Source of the DNA: Lentzea sp. NBRC 102530 | GTDB taxonomy: Bacteria > Actinomycetota > Actinomycetes > Mycobacteriales > Pseudonocardiaceae | Reading direction: 5' to 3' | Length of the DNA stretch: 64,000 nt | NCBI RefSeq assembly: GCF_030269365.1 | Contig: NZ_BSTF01000015.1 | Span: forward strand, 62,001 to 126,000 | Shown here: piece by piece, positions 23,302 through 31,274 of the stretch | Position numbering within the stretch: the stretch's first letter is position 1 | Layout of the letters: each line of letters opens with the position of its first letter | Translations under genes and position numbers: made by a program | Notes under the pieces: model-generated | Told to the model about the DNA's origin: nothing | The model's database searches: none | Seen by the model: the letters and a program-made list of their open reading frames with translations, nothing else

Positions 23302-25026
23302 TCACTCCACCAGCTTGCCGGCGGTGTCGACCTCCCTCATCAGGGCCGCGATCTCCTGCGGCACCGGGGGGATCTCCTCGCGCTCGACCTGGCCGGGCCC
23401 GGACCAGACGAGGTTGACCTGCTGCGCCGGGTCCAGGTCCGGGTGGTCTGACCTGTTGTGGCAGCCGCGGGTCTCGCGGCGTTCGAGGGCGCACTCCAGG
23501 GTGGCGCGGGCGGACAGGGCCGACGACAGCAGGTCGAACGCGTGCGCGAGGTCCTGGTAGCCCGCCAGGTCGGGGTGCACGCCGACGTCGGCGATGCGGG
23601 CTTCCAGCTCGTCGAGTTCGGCGAGTCCCTTGCGCAGGCCCGCCTCGTCGCGGACGACGCCCGCGTGCTCGGTCATGGTGTTGCGCAGCGACCGTTGCAG
23701 GGCGCGCACGTTCTCCTGGCCGTCGGCGGCCAGGAGTCCGTCCACTTCGGACCGCGCCTCGGCGGTCGCGGCCCGGGAACGGCGCTGGGCGGTCAGCGAC
23801 GAGGAGTACTCGGCCGCCGCCTCGCCGACGATCCGGCCGTAGACCAGGAGTTCGATGAGCGAGTTGCCGCCGAGGCGGTTCGCGCCGTGCAGGCCGCTGG
23901 ACGCCTCGCCGATCGCGTACAGGCCCTCGACGCCGGTGGAGTGGTCGTCCGGCGCGACCCAGACGCCGCCCATCGAGTAGTGCGCGGTGGGCGCGATCTC
24001 CATCGGTTCCTGGGTGATGTCCTTCATCTGCAACTCCAGCAGGGTCTGGTAGACCCTCGGCAGGCGCTGCATGATCTGCTCGCGCGGCAGGTGCGACACG
24101 TCGAGCCACACGCCGCCGTTCGGGGTGCCGCGGCCCTCCTTGATCTCGGTGTACGCGGCGAGCGCGACCCGGTCGCGAGTGGACAGTTCCATCCGCCGCG
24201 GGTCGTAGCGGGCCATGAAGCGTTCGCCGGCGGCGTTGGTGAGGATGCCGCCCTCGCCGCGCGCGGCCTCGGAGACGAGCGTGCCCGCCGCGTTCTCCGG
24301 TTCGAGCAGGCCGGACGGGTGGAACTGGACGAGTTCGGGGTCGCGGATCCTGCCGCCCGCGAGCACGGCGAGGCGGAACGAGTCGCCGGTGTTCTCGTCG
24401 CGGCGACTCGACGTGCGGCGCCAGATGCGGGTGTGGCCACCGGCGGCGAGGATCACCGCGTCCGCGTGGAAGAGGTACCGCCTGCCGGTGCCGAGGTCGA
24501 ACCCGTACGCGCCGAACACCACGTTGTCCTGCACCAGGATGCGCGTGACGTAGCAGGAGTCGAGGATCGGGATGTGCAGCTGCGCGGCGCGGTTGACCAG
24601 CGTGCGCTGGATCTCCAGGCCGGTGTAGTCGCCCGCGAACGACGTGCGGCGGAACGTGTGCGCGCCGAAGAACCGTTGCGAGATGCGGCCGTCCTCCTCG
24701 CGGGCGAACGGCATGCCGTAGCGCTCGAGGTCGGCGATGCCGCGCGGCGCCTGCTCGGCCACGGTCCGCACGATGTCGGGGTTGGCGAGGAGGTAGCTCT
24801 CCTTGATGGTGTCGGCCGCGTGCTGCTGCCAGGTGTCGGCGGGATCCATCGTGGCGAGCGCCGCGTTGATGCCGCCCGCGGCGAGAGCGGTGTGCGCGTC
24901 CCCCTTGGGGCGCTTGCCGAGGACCGTCACGTCGACGCCCCGCTCGGCGAGTTCGATGGCGGCGCGCAACCCCGCGCCTCCCGTGCCGATCACCAAAACC
25001 GATGTGGCTACCTGATGTTCAGTCAT
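23302..25026 (-). CDS. Fumarate reductase/succinate dehydrogenase-type flavoprotein (or L-aspartate oxidase)
   Basis: The 574-residue protein has an FAD-binding GTGGAGLRAAIELAERG near residue 15, FHPSGL, TAHYSMGGVWV and GANRLGGNSLIELLVYG, the core of the SdhA/FrdA/NadB family. HTFRRTSFAGD covers the active-site arginine region. It has no adjacent iron-sulfur or membrane subunit and no nadA or nadC, so whether it is a soluble fumarate reductase, an SdhA whose partners lie elsewhere, or NadB is unclear. It is divergent from trpF with an AT-rich 110-base gap. Confidence 0.82.
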   Translation of the reverse strand: MTEHQVATSVLVIGTGGAGLRAAIELAERGVDVTVLGKRPKGDAHTALAAGGINAALATMDPADTWQQHAADTIKESYLLANPDIVRTVAEQAPRGIADLERYGMPFAREEDGRISQRFFGAHTFRRTSFAGDYTGLEIQRTLVNRAAQLHIPILDSCYVTRILVQDNVVFGAYGFDLGTGRRYLFHADAVILAAGGHTRIWRRTSSRRDENTGDSFRLAVLAGGRIRDPELVQFHPSGLLEPENAAGTLVSEAARGEGGILTNAAGERFMARYDPRRMELSTRDRVALAAYTEIKEGRGTPNGGVWLDVSHLPREQIMQRLPRVYQTLLELQMKDITQEPMEIAPTAHYSMGGVWVAPDDHSTGVEGLYAIGEASSGLHGANRLGGNSLIELLVYGRIVGEAAAEYSSSLTAQRRSRAATAEARSEVDGLLAADGQENVRALQRSLRNTMTEHAGVVRDEAGLRKGLAELDELEARIADVGVHPDLAGYQDLAHAFDLLSSALSARATLECALERRETRGCHNRSDHPDLDPAQQVNLVWSGPGQVEREEIPPVPQEIAALMREVDTAGKLVE

Positions 25027-25137
25027 CGCGGCCTCCGTTGCCCGTGTCTTCCAATAAATAGGACCGGGCAGCGTCAGTGCTTGTGACTGTTAGCTGCGTG
25101 ACAGTGCGTCCGCCGCCACACGGCTAGGCTGAGCAGT

Positions 25138-25734
25138 GTGTTCGTGAAGCTTTGTGGTCTGCGCAACGAGTCCGACGTCGCCGTCGCCGTGGAAGCCGGG
25201 GCGGACGCCGTCGGTTTCGTGCTGACGAGCAGCCCCCGCCAGATCGAGGTCGACCTCGCCGCACGACTCGTGGCGGAGGTGCCGGCGCACGTCCTCACCG
25301 TCGCCGTGGTGCGCGGTGTCACCGCCGCCGAGGGTGGCGAGTTGGCGCTGAAGACCGGCGTGCGCGCGTTGCAGCTGCACGGCGACTACCCGCGTGAGGC
25401 GTTCGACGAGCTGGCCGACATGCCGTTCGACCTGGTGCGGGCGACGGCGCTCGGGTCGGGGACGGACGTGCGGACCGGGGCGTTCGGGGAACGCCGGCTG
25501 CTGATCGACTCGCCCGTCGCCGGGTCGGGTGAGCAGTGGGACATCACCCGGCTCGCCGAGAACCCGCCCACCGGGGAGTGGTTGCTGGCGGGCGGGTTGT
25601 CGCCGGAGACGGTGGCCGGGGCGATCAGCGTCGCGCGGCCGTGGGGTGTGGACGTGTCGAGCGGCATCGAGTCGAGCCGCGGGGTGAAGGACCACGGGCG
25701 GATGCGCGCGTTCGTCGCCGCCGCGCGCGGCTGA
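25138..25734 (+). CDS. trpF: Phosphoribosylanthranilate isomerase
   Basis: The 198-residue TIM barrel has VKLCGLRNESD (the catalytic cysteine), AVGFVLTSSPRQIE, LQLHGDYPREAF, LLIDSPVAG, LAGGLSPETV and GVDVSSGIESSRGVKD. These are the complete TrpF phosphate and substrate motifs. It catalyses the Amadori rearrangement in tryptophan synthesis. A GTG start is used. No other trp gene is adjacent, so the gene is detached from the main pathway cluster. Confidence 0.95.
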   Translation: MFVKLCGLRNESDVAVAVEAGADAVGFVLTSSPRQIEVDLAARLVAEVPAHVLTVAVVRGVTAAEGGELALKTGVRALQLHGDYPREAFDELADMPFDLVRATALGSGTDVRTGAFGERRLLIDSPVAGSGEQWDITRLAENPPTGEWLLAGGLSPETVAGAISVARPWGVDVSSGIESSRGVKDHGRMRAFVAAARG

Positions 25735-25768
25735 GCGACGGCTCGGCGCGCGGGTTACCGGGCGTCCG

Positions 25769-26131
25769 TCACGCCGCCGCGTACCCCGGGATGTCCTCGA
25801 CGCGTTCGTAGACCGGCAGGCCGCGTTCGCGCGCGATCCGCACGTCCTCGTCCGCGCCGGTCGACTCCCCCGGCAGCCGCAGCACGGCCTCGCAGTGCCG
25901 CAGCAACCGCTCGGCGGTCGGGTACATGATCTCCGCCGCGACCGGGTCGGTCACCGACGTGCCACCGGCGCCGCGCAGCACGGGCAACGCCACCCACTCG
26001 CCGATCATCGGCACGTGCCCGCTGCGGAAGATCGGCCACGCCGCCTCCTCCAGCGCGGCCAGGTTGCGTGCCATCAGGTCGGGGTCGTCCCCGGTGCCGG
26101 AGCGGTAGGGGCCTGCGATCAGAATCAGCAT
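25769..26131 (-). CDS. DUF4406-like protein, nucleoside 2-deoxyribosyltransferase fold
   Basis: The 120-residue protein starts MLILIAGPYRSGTGDDPDLM and ends near GLPVYERVEDIPGY, the small flavodoxin-like layout of the DUF4406/deoxyribosyltransferase superfamily. The GPYRSG loop likely binds a nucleotide or sugar. No clear catalytic glutamate is assigned. It is divergent from a DeoR-type regulator with a palindrome between them, so that regulator may control it. Confidence 0.65.
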   Translation of the reverse strand: MLILIAGPYRSGTGDDPDLMARNLAALEEAAWPIFRSGHVPMIGEWVALPVLRGAGGTSVTDPVAAEIMYPTAERLLRHCEAVLRLPGESTGADEDVRIARERGLPVYERVEDIPGYAAA

Positions 26132-26143
26132 GCCACCGACCAT

Positions 26144-26156
26144 AGTGTGCAACACT
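26144..26156. promoter_or_regulatory. Candidate operator between the DUF4406-like and DeoR genes
   Basis: AGTGTGCAACACT has 5-base inverted arms (AGTGT/ACACT) around GCA. It lies in the 49-base gap between the divergent genes, close to the AAGGAG site of the DeoR gene, where an autoregulatory site would be expected. Confidence 0.45.
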
Positions 26157-26180
26157 CGGCAAAAACAAGGAGAAACGTGC

Positions 26181-26921
26181 ATGCTGGCCGCCCAACGCCG
26201 TGATCTGCTGCTCGAACGCCTGCGCACCGACGGCCGGATCGTCGCCAAGGACCTCGCCGCCGAGGTGGGCATTTCCGAGGACACGATCCGTCGTGACCTG
26301 CGCGATCTCGCAGCAGCAGGCCTGTGCCAACGCGTCTATGGCGGTGCACTGCCCGTATCCCCCGCCATCGCCGACTACGCGACGCGTCAGGGCGTGCAGG
26401 TCGATGGCAAGCAACGGGTCGCACGCGCGGCGGCGGCGTTGGTCGAACCCGGCAGCACCGTGATCCTCGATGGCGGCACGACAACCCTTGCGGTCGTACG
26501 CGCGCTACCGCTCGACCTGCACGCAACGGTCGTCACGCACAGTCCGACGATCGCGAGCGCGTTGGAAGAGCACGAGAACGTGGACGTCTACGTGATCGGC
26601 GGCAGGCTCTTCAAGCACTCGATGGTCGCGTGCGGTGCCGCGGCCGTGGAGGCCGCACGGGGCGTGCACGCCGACCTCTTCTTCCTCGGCGTCACGGGCG
26701 TGCACCCCGATGCGGGTCTCACGACCGGCGACGCCGACGAGGCCGCGATGAAACGCGCACTCGCCCACCAGGCCGCGGACACCTACGTGCTGGCGAGCTC
26801 CGAGAAGATCGGCACGGCGTCGAGGTTCACCGTGCTGCCGTTCGCCGGCATCGCGGGCGTGATCACGGATGCCGACAACGACGTCGTGCGCGCGCTGGAA
26901 GTGCCGGTGATCAGCTGCTGA
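26181..26921 (+). CDS. DeoR/GlpR-family transcriptional regulator
   Basis: The 246-residue protein opens with a DeoR helix-turn-helix (MLAAQRRDLLLERLRTDGRI, VGISEDTIRRDLRDLAAAG). A sugar-phosphate sensing domain follows with VILDGGTTTLAVVRAL, VVTHSPTIASAL, VIGGRLFKHSM and ASSEKIGTASRFTVLPF. It probably responds to a phosphorylated sugar and represses a carbohydrate or nucleoside gene. The start at 26181 follows AAGGAGAAA. It overlaps the convergent HEAT-like gene by 11 bases. Confidence 0.92.
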   Translation: MLAAQRRDLLLERLRTDGRIVAKDLAAEVGISEDTIRRDLRDLAAAGLCQRVYGGALPVSPAIADYATRQGVQVDGKQRVARAAAALVEPGSTVILDGGTTTLAVVRALPLDLHATVVTHSPTIASALEEHENVDVYVIGGRLFKHSMVACGAAAVEAARGVHADLFFLGVTGVHPDAGLTTGDADEAAMKRALAHQAADTYVLASSEKIGTASRFTVLPFAGIAGVITDADNDVVRALEVPVISC

Positions 26922-28053
26922 TCCGCAGGAACCCCTTGGGAGAACCGTACTTCACGCCGCACTGCGTCAACGCCAGCACGCCGTGCCCCTCGACGTCGCC
27001 CTCGAAGTAGCGGGGGTTCACCGACAGCGCCTCGGCCACGTCGGTCGCGTAGATGTCCTCGAGTTCGTCGTTCTCGTCGCTGAGGTCGTGCGGCAGGCAC
27101 CAGCCCTCCTCGACCTCGTGCGACCCGATCTGCTCGTCCTCCTTGAAGGCGTCGTAGTAGCGGACGACCTCGCCGCCCTCCGCGATGCACCACGCCGTCC
27201 AGCCGTCGCCACAGCTCTCGCCGTAGTAGTGCGCCTCACCGAACACGGCGCTCAGCACCGCGCAGATCTCCGTCACCGGGCGGGTGCCGTGCTCGAACGG
27301 CTCACCGAACACGAGCGCCCAGCCGTCCCACGAGCCCGTGACGTACACACGCGAGCAACGGGCGTGTTCGTTGCCGCTGCCCCACGCGTGGTGGTCGTTG
27401 TTCCAAGCATCGGCACCCAGCACTTTGGTCACCGGCACCGGGTCGACGAGGCCGCACACGCCGAGCACAGCCGCCTGGTCGTCGGTCCTGATCGCGTACC
27501 AGCCACCGCACAGGTGCATCTCGTCGGCGCTGTACTGGTCGTCTTCGAGCTTGTACCGGATGAACCGGTCGAGCACGCGGCGGTCCTGCGGCAGGAACGC
27601 GTCCGGCCCGCCGACCTCGGCGATGCCGGCCAACGCACCGCGCCGCAACGCCCCGCGGGCCGTGCGGCGGGTTTCCTGGAGCAACGGCAGCACGTCCTCG
27701 CCCATCGTGCTGAACGCCCACACCGCTTCCCGTTGCGCGTAGTGGTCCTCGTCGGCGAGCAACGGCAGGAGTTCCTTCGAGTACCGGAGCGCCTTCTCCT
27801 CGCGGAACATGCTCGCCGCCGCCCGGCGGATGCCGTGGTGCGGGTGGCGGAGCAGGGCGGCGTAGACCTCGTCGTCCGCGCTCGCCAGGGAGAACACCCG
27901 GTAGCCCTGGCGCAGGACCTGACCGTCGTCCGACGTCGCCAGCAGGTCGGCCAACGCGCCGAACGTCGTGATCCCGTGCTCGCGCGCGAAGTCCTCGACC
28001 TCGGTCTTCCAGTCGTCGCGGTCCATGCGGTCGAGCAGCGCCCGGATCTCCAT
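26911..28053 (-). CDS. HEAT-repeat-like protein of unknown function
   Basis: The 380-residue protein has an N-terminal helical repeat region: MEIRALLDRMDRDDWKTEVE, LLRHPHHGIRRAAASMFREE and LLADEDHYAQREAVWAFSTM fit HEAT-like repeats. The C-terminal half (WYAIRTDDQAAVLGVCGLVD, VYVTGSWDGWALVFGEPF, EICAVLSAVFGEAHYYGESC) is mixed alpha/beta and not recognised. Repeats of this kind usually mediate protein contacts. The ATG at 28053 is preceded by no strong ribosome site. Confidence 0.65.
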   Translation of the reverse strand: MEIRALLDRMDRDDWKTEVEDFAREHGITTFGALADLLATSDDGQVLRQGYRVFSLASADDEVYAALLRHPHHGIRRAAASMFREEKALRYSKELLPLLADEDHYAQREAVWAFSTMGEDVLPLLQETRRTARGALRRGALAGIAEVGGPDAFLPQDRRVLDRFIRYKLEDDQYSADEMHLCGGWYAIRTDDQAAVLGVCGLVDPVPVTKVLGADAWNNDHHAWGSGNEHARCSRVYVTGSWDGWALVFGEPFEHGTRPVTEICAVLSAVFGEAHYYGESCGDGWTAWCIAEGGEVVRYYDAFKEDEQIGSHEVEEGWCLPHDLSDENDELEDIYATDVAEALSVNPRYFEGDVEGHGVLALTQCGVKYGSPKGFLRISS

Positions 28054-28150
28054 GGCGCGGCAGGCTACTCGTTGGTCCGAAGTGGACTCTTCCTTCGCCC
28101 GGATGGGCCAGACCTTGACTCGTGGCGGCGCACCGGCCAGGCTGCGAACC

Positions 28151-29464
28151 ATGACGAGCCTGGCTGAGGAGCACGTCAAACCGGCGGTGCGCTGGAGCAT
28201 CGGCCACGCCCTGCCGCGCGCGGTCCTGCGCCTCGCGGCCCGCCGCGGCGACCTGCAGGGCCGCATCACCGTCGAGGCCACCACCGGCGCCGACCTGACC
28301 GGGCTCTTCGACGAGATCCGCGACCGCGGCCCGTTGGCGGCGACCAGGATCGGGTTCACCACCACGCGGCACGAGGTCGTGAAGGCGGTCCTGTCCGACG
28401 ACGCGTTCGTGACCGCCCGGCCGCGTTTCGGCGCCGGCCTCCTCGGCAAGCTCGCCGCGTGGTCCGCCACCGAGGTCGTGCACCCGGTCCAGCCGCCGTC
28501 GCTGCTGGCCGTCGAACCGCCCGCGCACACCCGCTACCGCAAGCTCGTCACCCGCGTCTTCACCGCCAGGGCCGTCGAACAGCTGCGCGCCCGCACCCAG
28601 GAGATCGCCGACGACCTGCTGGACGGCCTCGCCCCGGACAACCCGGTCGACCTGATCGAAACGTACTGCGGCCTGCTCCCGGTCACGGTGATCAGCGAGA
28701 TCCTCGGCGTACCCCCGCAGGAACGGTCGACCGTGCTCGCCCTCGGCGCGGCGGCGGCCCCGAGCCTCGACCTGGGCCTGTCCTGGCGGGTGTTCCGCTC
28801 CGTCGAGTCGACGCTCAACTCGTTCGACGCCTGGCTCTCCCGCCACCTCGACGCCCTGCGCGCGAACCCCGGCGACAACCTGCTGAGTCGCCTGATCACC
28901 GCCCGCGAGGACGGCGTCGGCCTCACCGAACGGGAGCTGAAGGCCACCGCCGGACTCGTGCTCGCGGCCGGGTTCGAGACGACGGTGAACCTGCTCGGCA
29001 ACGGGATCTCGTTGCTCACCAGGCATCCCGAGCAACTCGCGGCACTGCGTGCCGACCCGGGCCTGTGGAGCAACGTCGTCGACGAGGTGCTCCGCCACGA
29101 CCCGCCGGTACTGCTGACCGGCCGCATGTGCGCGAAGGACACGACGGTCGCCGGAGTGCACATCCGACGCGGACAGCTCGTCACGACCGTGCTCGCCGGC
29201 GCGAACCGCGACCCGTCCGTCTTCGCGGACCCGCACCGGTTCGACGTGACCCGCCCGAACGCGCGCGACCACGTGTCGTTCGGCGCCGGCCGGCACTACT
29301 GCCTGGGCGCCCAGCTCGCGCGGATGGAGGGCGAGATCGGGCTGCGGACGATCTTCGAGCGGTTCCCGGACCTGGCCCCGCTGACCGGCGCGCGCCGGCG
29401 CCCGACCCGCATCCTGCGCGGCTTCGAACGCCTCCCGACGAGCCTGACCGCGACCGGCGGCTGA
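28151..29464 (+). CDS. Cytochrome P450
   Basis: The 437-residue protein has the I-helix AGFETTVNLLGNG near residue 280, the K-helix ExxR in VVDEVLRHDPPV and the haem loop FGAGRHYCLGAQLARME near residue 385 with the thiolate cysteine. This is the class I bacterial type needing ferredoxin. No ferredoxin is adjacent. A TetR gene and a Rieske oxygenase follow, suggesting a small oxidative unit with unknown substrate. The start at 28151 lacks a clear ribosome site. Confidence 0.94.
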   Translation: MTSLAEEHVKPAVRWSIGHALPRAVLRLAARRGDLQGRITVEATTGADLTGLFDEIRDRGPLAATRIGFTTTRHEVVKAVLSDDAFVTARPRFGAGLLGKLAAWSATEVVHPVQPPSLLAVEPPAHTRYRKLVTRVFTARAVEQLRARTQEIADDLLDGLAPDNPVDLIETYCGLLPVTVISEILGVPPQERSTVLALGAAAAPSLDLGLSWRVFRSVESTLNSFDAWLSRHLDALRANPGDNLLSRLITAREDGVGLTERELKATAGLVLAAGFETTVNLLGNGISLLTRHPEQLAALRADPGLWSNVVDEVLRHDPPVLLTGRMCAKDTTVAGVHIRRGQLVTTVLAGANRDPSVFADPHRFDVTRPNARDHVSFGAGRHYCLGAQLARMEGEIGLRTIFERFPDLAPLTGARRRPTRILRGFERLPTSLTATGG

Positions 29465-29544
29465 GCAACGCCTTCTGGCAGGATCTCGCCAGGATCGGCG
29501 GCTGGGCAACGCCTTCCGGCCGGTCTCACTACGATCGGCGGGTG
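29455..29544 (+). repeat. Degenerate tandem repeat, about 41 bases per unit
   Basis: Units starting at 29455, 29496 and 29536 share CGGCGGCTGAGCAACGCCTT-like beginnings; the first two align along most of 41 bases and the third covers only its first 9. It spans the P450 stop and the GTG of the TetR gene, and may have arisen by local duplication of that junction. Confidence 0.6.
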
Positions 29545-30096
29545 AGCACAGACTCGGCCGGACGGATCCTCGACGCCGTCCTCACCCTGTTGTCCCGGCA
29601 CGGCATCGGCGGCGTCAGCATGCGGGCCGTCGCGCGGGAGGCTGGCGTCGCGCTGGGTCTCGTCAACTACCACTTCACCGACAAGACCGGCCTGATCGCC
29701 GCCGCCCTGCGCCGCATCGAGGAGCAGGACATCGCGCTCGTGGAACCGGATCCGGACCTGCCGGCGGCGGAACGGCTGCGGCTCGCGTTGCGCAGGGTGG
29801 CCGATCCCGAGTTCCTGACGACCGAGTACCTGTCGCTGCGGTTGCAGCTGTGGTCGCTCGCGCAGGCCGCCGAGGAGTTCGAGCGGATCAACACCGAGGC
29901 GCAGAGCCGGTACCGGTCGGGGCTGGCGCGGTTGATCCGGGCGGCCAGGCCGGACCTGTCCCGGTACGAGTGCGCGAAACGCGCGGCGGACATCGACGTG
30001 GTCCAGAACGGCCTGTGGCTCACGTCGTTGCTCGGACTCGACCGCGCCGCGCTGCGCCGGGCCGTCAAGCTCTGCGAGGACATCGCGCTCGCGTGA
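29542..30096 (+). CDS. TetR-family regulator
   Basis: The 184-residue protein has a TetR DNA-binding domain (RILDAVLTLLSRHGIGGVSM, VAREAGVALGLVNYHFTDKT) and a C-terminal helical domain ending LCEDIALA. A GTG at 29542 is the start. The palindrome TTGAACGCTCGTTCAA begins eight bases after its stop, in front of the Rieske oxygenase gene, so that gene is its likely target. Regulation of the upstream P450 is possible through readthrough, but no operator is seen there. Confidence 0.9.
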   Translation: MSTDSAGRILDAVLTLLSRHGIGGVSMRAVAREAGVALGLVNYHFTDKTGLIAAALRRIEEQDIALVEPDPDLPAAERLRLALRRVADPEFLTTEYLSLRLQLWSLAQAAEEFERINTEAQSRYRSGLARLIRAARPDLSRYECAKRAADIDVVQNGLWLTSLLGLDRAALRRAVKLCEDIALA

Positions 30097-30103
30097 CCCG
30101 GTA

Positions 30104-30119
30104 TTGAACGCTCGTTCAA
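30104..30119. promoter_or_regulatory. TetR-type operator upstream of the Rieske oxygenase
   Basis: TTGAACGCTCGTTCAA is a perfect 16-base palindrome (TTGAACG, CT, CGTTCAA), typical of TetR-family operators. It lies between the TetR stop and the Rieske gene. Confidence 0.75.
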
Positions 30120-30206
30120 ACAGCTCTACCTTGTGACGCATGGAGGTCACGGCGGAGGACGTTCATCGCATCGGAACCGGCTACCACCCCCGACCCCGCG
30201 CGCTCG

Positions 30207-31274
30207 ATGTCGTTGCGCGCCGAGGCCTACGTCGATCCCGCGTGGTCCGCGTTCGAGGACCGCGCCGTCTTCTCCCGGACGTGGCAATGGATCTGCCACG
30301 TCGAGCAGCTCGCCGCACCCGGCAGCTACACGGCGTCGACCGTGGCCGGCATGCCGATCGTGGTGGTGCGCGACCGTTCCGGCGAACTGCGCGCGTTCTA
30401 CAACGTGTGCAAGCACCGCGCGCACGAACTCCTCAAAGGCTCCGGCGTCACGCGCAACATCGTGTGCCCGTACCACGCCTGGACGTACGACCTGAGCGGC
30501 GGCCTGAAGGCGACGCGCAGGGCCGACCGCATGGAGACGTTCGACAAGTCCGAGGTGTGCCTCGACCAGGTGCAGGTGGAGGAGTTCGGCGGGTGCGTCC
30601 ACGTCAACCTCGACCCGGCCGCGAAGAGGCTCGCCGAGCAGGCACCGGACCTGGCCGCCGAGATCGGCTTCTGGGCACCGGACGTCGTCGGACTCACCCA
30701 CGCGCACAGGCTCAGCTACTCGATCGGCTCCAACTGGAAGAACGTCGTCGACAACTTCCTGGAGTGCTACCACTGCCACGTCGCGCACCCGGAGTTCGTG
30801 GACCTGGTCGACATGGGCACCTACGATGTGCAGACGCACGGCATCTGGTCGAGCCACTTCGCCGAGGCGGGCAAGCAGGCCAACAGCGCCTACGACGTGT
30901 CCGGCGCGACGGTCAACCAGCACGCCGTGTGGTGGCTCTGGCCCAACACGTGCCTGCTGCGCTACCCCGGCCGGGCGAACTTCATGGTGCTGCAGATCCT
31001 CCCGGACGGCCCGGAACGCACCCGTGAGACGTGGGACTTCTACTTCGGGACCACCGACCTGACCGCCGCCGAACTGGACGGCGTCCGGTACGTCGACGAG
31101 GTGTTGCAGGTGCAGGACATCGCCATCGTGGAGAGCGTCCAACGCGGGATGCGCACGCCCGCGTTCGACCAGGGGCGCATCGTCTACGACCCTGCGGGCA
31201 CCGGCCTGTCCGAACACGGCGTGCACCACTTCCACGGCCTGCTGCTCGACGCCTACCGGGCGGCCGTTTCCTGA
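30207..31274 (+). CDS. Rieske non-haem iron ring-hydroxylating oxygenase, alpha subunit
   Basis: The 355-residue protein has a Rieske cluster site (CKHRAH and CPYHAW near residues 69 and 92). The mononuclear iron motif is DNFLECYHCHVAHPE near 184. It oxygenates a ring or a quaternary amine; choline- or carnitine-type and aromatic substrates both fit the general form. The ATG at 30207 has no ribosome site. The preceding 60 bases encode TTPDPARS in the same frame without a start, while an ATG at 30140 opens another frame, so a frame change near 30165-30180 may have removed the normal N-terminus. Confidence 0.85.
   Translation: MSLRAEAYVDPAWSAFEDRAVFSRTWQWICHVEQLAAPGSYTASTVAGMPIVVVRDRSGELRAFYNVCKHRAHELLKGSGVTRNIVCPYHAWTYDLSGGLKATRRADRMETFDKSEVCLDQVQVEEFGGCVHVNLDPAAKRLAEQAPDLAAEIGFWAPDVVGLTHAHRLSYSIGSNWKNVVDNFLECYHCHVAHPEFVDLVDMGTYDVQTHGIWSSHFAEAGKQANSAYDVSGATVNQHAVWWLWPNTCLLRYPGRANFMVLQILPDGPERTRETWDFYFGTTDLTAAELDGVRYVDEVLQVQDIAIVESVQRGMRTPAFDQGRIVYDPAGTGLSEHGVHHFHGLLLDAYRAAVS

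Noticed and set aside
30140..31027. Frame beginning MEVTAEDV as a full gene
   Set aside because: Beyond about ten residues it is arginine-rich and out of frame with the Rieske motifs; I kept only its start as evidence of a possible frame change.
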